Assembly: GCA_977017575.1 (NCBI GenBank)
Contig: CDRNVI010000072.1
Span: forward strand, 1 to 64,000
Direction: 5' to 3'
Source: Paramoeba atlantica
Lineage: Eukaryota; Discosea
DNA: 64,000 nt
Below, piece by piece: positions 61,829 to 64,000 of this stretch. Numbering within the stretch: the stretch's first letter is position 1; the number at the start of each line of letters is the position of its first letter. Position numbers and translations under genes: made by a program. The notes under the pieces are model-generated. The model made no database searches. It saw only the letters and a program-made list of their open reading frames with translations, and was not told the DNA's origin.

Positions 61829-63224
61829 TTTTTCCGATTCTCTTCGTTCACAAGCGTGTGGCCGCTTTTGGGCGCGCGGGAGAGACGCAACGTGAATCGC
61901 AGAAGCAATGGTACATTTTAGTGTATTTTCTTTGCTGAAATGAAGTCTTTTTGTCCTGTGTAGCAGATGACGTTTTGGCGGCAGAAACGGTGAATGAGTA
62001 GATGGCCGTGCGCGTGTCGAATGAAAAAGCCCGAAAAGTGTACCGCTTTTTAGCGCATCCTATCTCAAAATTCAAAATGACCTCAGATTTACCTCTTTCC
62101 GCCTGCACGGTGAAGGGGGGTTTTCAAATATCTCTGGACGCGACGTTTGCATGACTTCCGTGCATGGCGTGCGTCGATTGCTAAACGCCGAACCAGCAAG
62201 CTACATCTCCTGAGTGGTCGTGCTTCGAGCGATATTTTCTGTAGAGATAGAGTTTTTCCGTTAGTCAGTATGATTGCGAATCAAAACGTGGGTTTCGCCA
62301 GTCCACTTTTTGTCCGTTCTTCCCTGAACCAAATCTTAAAAAATTTTAACCCTTTCTACTTGATGAGTGTTCTGAGCGCTCGTGGTTTGCTCTGATATTT
62401 GCTTTGGGCACTATTTTCACATGATTTCACTGATACTATAAGCCTTCCCCTCTTCTAACGCAAGAATTTGTTGTCATCGGACATTATTTTAGTCAAACCA
62501 ATGCTTGATTGCACAAGCTTCCTGCATCTCAAGGGGGGGCGGTTGTATTTCTCTATACTTCTTTTACATTTCACCTGCTCTTCCAAGCAACAGAATCGCA
62601 GGGCGCGCGCGTACTGTAATAGTGTGGTGGAAAAACGTCGGTTTCACACGAAACTCGCATCCACCGTGCGACCCCATTCCGTGGAGAATGATCTTTGTCT
62701 TCTTCGATCCCACTGATTCCGTTAGATGCACAGGGCGTGATTTCACGTGCATCGAACAATTCCGCTAGATGTTTTACTTGGGGCAAGGCAGGGCAGCACA
62801 TGAACAATGAAAACAGGACGCACAATGGCGCGGAACACCTTCCACGTGACACCTTCCGAAACACGTTCTGCACAATCCAGGTATAAAACAACGAATTTCT
62901 TCGCCCGGCCGTTGCAAAGACCCACCCCTTCCCGATAGATTTCGTAGCTCTGTTCAAAACGTGAACGCATCGTGCTCAACCTCTCTTCCCGACTATGTCA
63001 TCGCCAAAATTGTATGTGTCACTTCTTGGTCGTTCGCACGGGCACACTCAAACCACCATTGCATTCATCAATGCGACCTACGGTGGTGAATGTCGCCTTG
63101 CTTGGGGGGGGGGCTGTAAGGATCGTTCAGCGAGGGAAATCGTGGAGTTTCCATTATCACATGAAAAAGCAAGGTAAAGTGCACCGCTATGAACGCACAA
63201 AACTCGAGACACACCACGACGGAA

Positions 63225-63305
63225 GCGTCCATACCCAAGTGGTTAAGGGGACTGACTTGAAATCAGGTGTGTTCTCACGCGCAGGTTCGAACCCTGCTGG
63301 GCGCG
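63225..63305 (+). tRNA. tRNA-Ser (TGA), array copy with stem mismatch
   Basis: Same as the copy at 61748 except for one base at the top of the anticodon stem (GGGGACTGA for GGGGCCTGA), which gives an A-G mismatch at pair 27-43. Otherwise intact, with the TTTTT terminator. Probably still functional. Confidence 0.92.
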
Positions 63306-64000
63306 TTTTTCCGATTCTCTTCGTTCACAAGCGTGTGGCCGCTTTTGGGCGCGCGGGAGAGACGCAACGTGAATCGCAGAAGCAATGGTACATTTTAGGG
63401 TATTTTCTTTGCTGAAATGAAGTCTTTTTGTCCTGTGTAGCAGATGACGTTTTGGCGGCAGAAACGGTGAATGAGTAGATGGCCGTGCGCGTGTCGAATG
63501 AAAAAGCCCGAAAAGTGTACCGCTTTTTAGCGCATCCTATCTCAAAATTCAAAATGACCTCAGATTTACCTCTTTCCGCCTGCACGGTGAAGGGGGGTTT
63601 TCAAATATCTCTGGACGCGACGTTTGCATGACTTCCGTGCATGGCGTGCGTCGATTGCGAAACGCCGAACCAGCAAGCTACATCTCCTGAGTGGTCGTGC
63701 TTCGAGCGATATTTTCTGTAGAGATAGAGTTTTTCCGCTAGTCAGTATGATTGCGAATCAAAACGTGGGTTTCGCCAGTCCACTTTTTGTCCGTTCTTCC
63801 CTGAACCAAATCTTAAAAAATTTTAACCCTTTCTACTTGATGAGTGTTCTGAGCGCTCGTGGTTTGCTCTGATATTTGCTTTGGGCACTATTTTCACATG
63901 ATTTCACTGATACTATAAGCCTTCCCCTCTTCTAACGCAAGAATTTGTTGTCATCGGACATTATTTTAGTCAAACCAATGCTTGATTGCACAAGCTTCCT

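Larger units (their letters stand above)
60442..64000 (+). repeat. Tandem array of ~1.48 kb units carrying tRNA-Ser
   Basis: Unit starts, counted from the tRNA, are at 60442, 61748 and 63225; the array runs off the window end. The second unit is 1477 bp; the first is 1306 bp because about 175 bp after its broken tRNA are missing. Homologous points in later sequence are 1482 and 1477 bp apart, and units differ at only a few positions, including the length of a G-run (61621-61636 versus 63104-63113). Apart from the tRNA, each unit holds non-matching short frames (such as 61475-61089 minus) that shift between units at the G-run. No second RNA gene was recognised. Confidence 0.92.

Noticed and set aside
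61513-61938. 141-codon frame in the tRNA array
   Set aside because: It runs through the tRNA-Ser gene and is shifted in the next unit by a G-run length change.

Overview
The window is nuclear DNA from an intron-poor unicellular eukaryote. The evidence is tRNA genes without CCA and with T-run terminators, an intronless lipid-kinase gene, a LYRM4/ISD11 gene, LINE reverse transcriptases, eukaryotic DNA transposons, long satellites and no bacterial operons. I cannot name the lineage from the sequence.

Layout. From 1 to about 28.9 kb the window is a mobile-element graveyard. It holds a 1.8 kb fold-back palindrome (409-2240), a Harbinger-type transposase relic, a four-gene tRNA cluster (Met, Arg, Leu, Ser; 5595-6049), two pogo/DDE_1 transposases, an IS30-type transposase, an endonuclease-bearing LINE (14.3-17.7 kb), a second LINE (18.4-20.5 kb) and two Merlin/ISXO2-type transposases. 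Small hairpin elements are scattered through all of these. From 29.3 to 42.2 kb lies a gene island, all on the plus strand: LRR proteins, LYRM4/ISD11, a SAP-domain protein, a Ser-rich protein and a phosphatidylinositol phosphate kinase. From 42 to 53.5 kb elements return, with one more LRR gene, one unknown minus-strand gene and a pair of nested pogo-type transposons. From 54.06 to 60.4 kb is one 18-bp minisatellite. From 60.44 kb to the window end is a tandem array of about 1.48-kb units, each carrying a tRNA-Ser(TGA) gene.

Two themes recur. The first is a family of small LRR proteins (about 210-290 residues). They share an N-terminal block (RG..LP.E..L.R then SW....AC.W.G..C) followed by about six to eight repeats of the form LP..L..L.L..N.F.G.VDL. 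At least six open members and two broken ones lie in the window. The second is a shared architecture of transposon ends. Many unrelated-looking elements have inverted termini built from arrays of 16-20 bp direct repeats (iterons), usually flanked by the dinucleotide TA and often nested in one another. This looks like one organising principle for the mobile DNA of this genome and is the most unusual signal here.

Limits: calls rest on reading translated and raw sequence by eye. No database search, alignment, folding or expression data were available. Many transposase genes are broken, and most of the intergenic DNA carries no function I can name.
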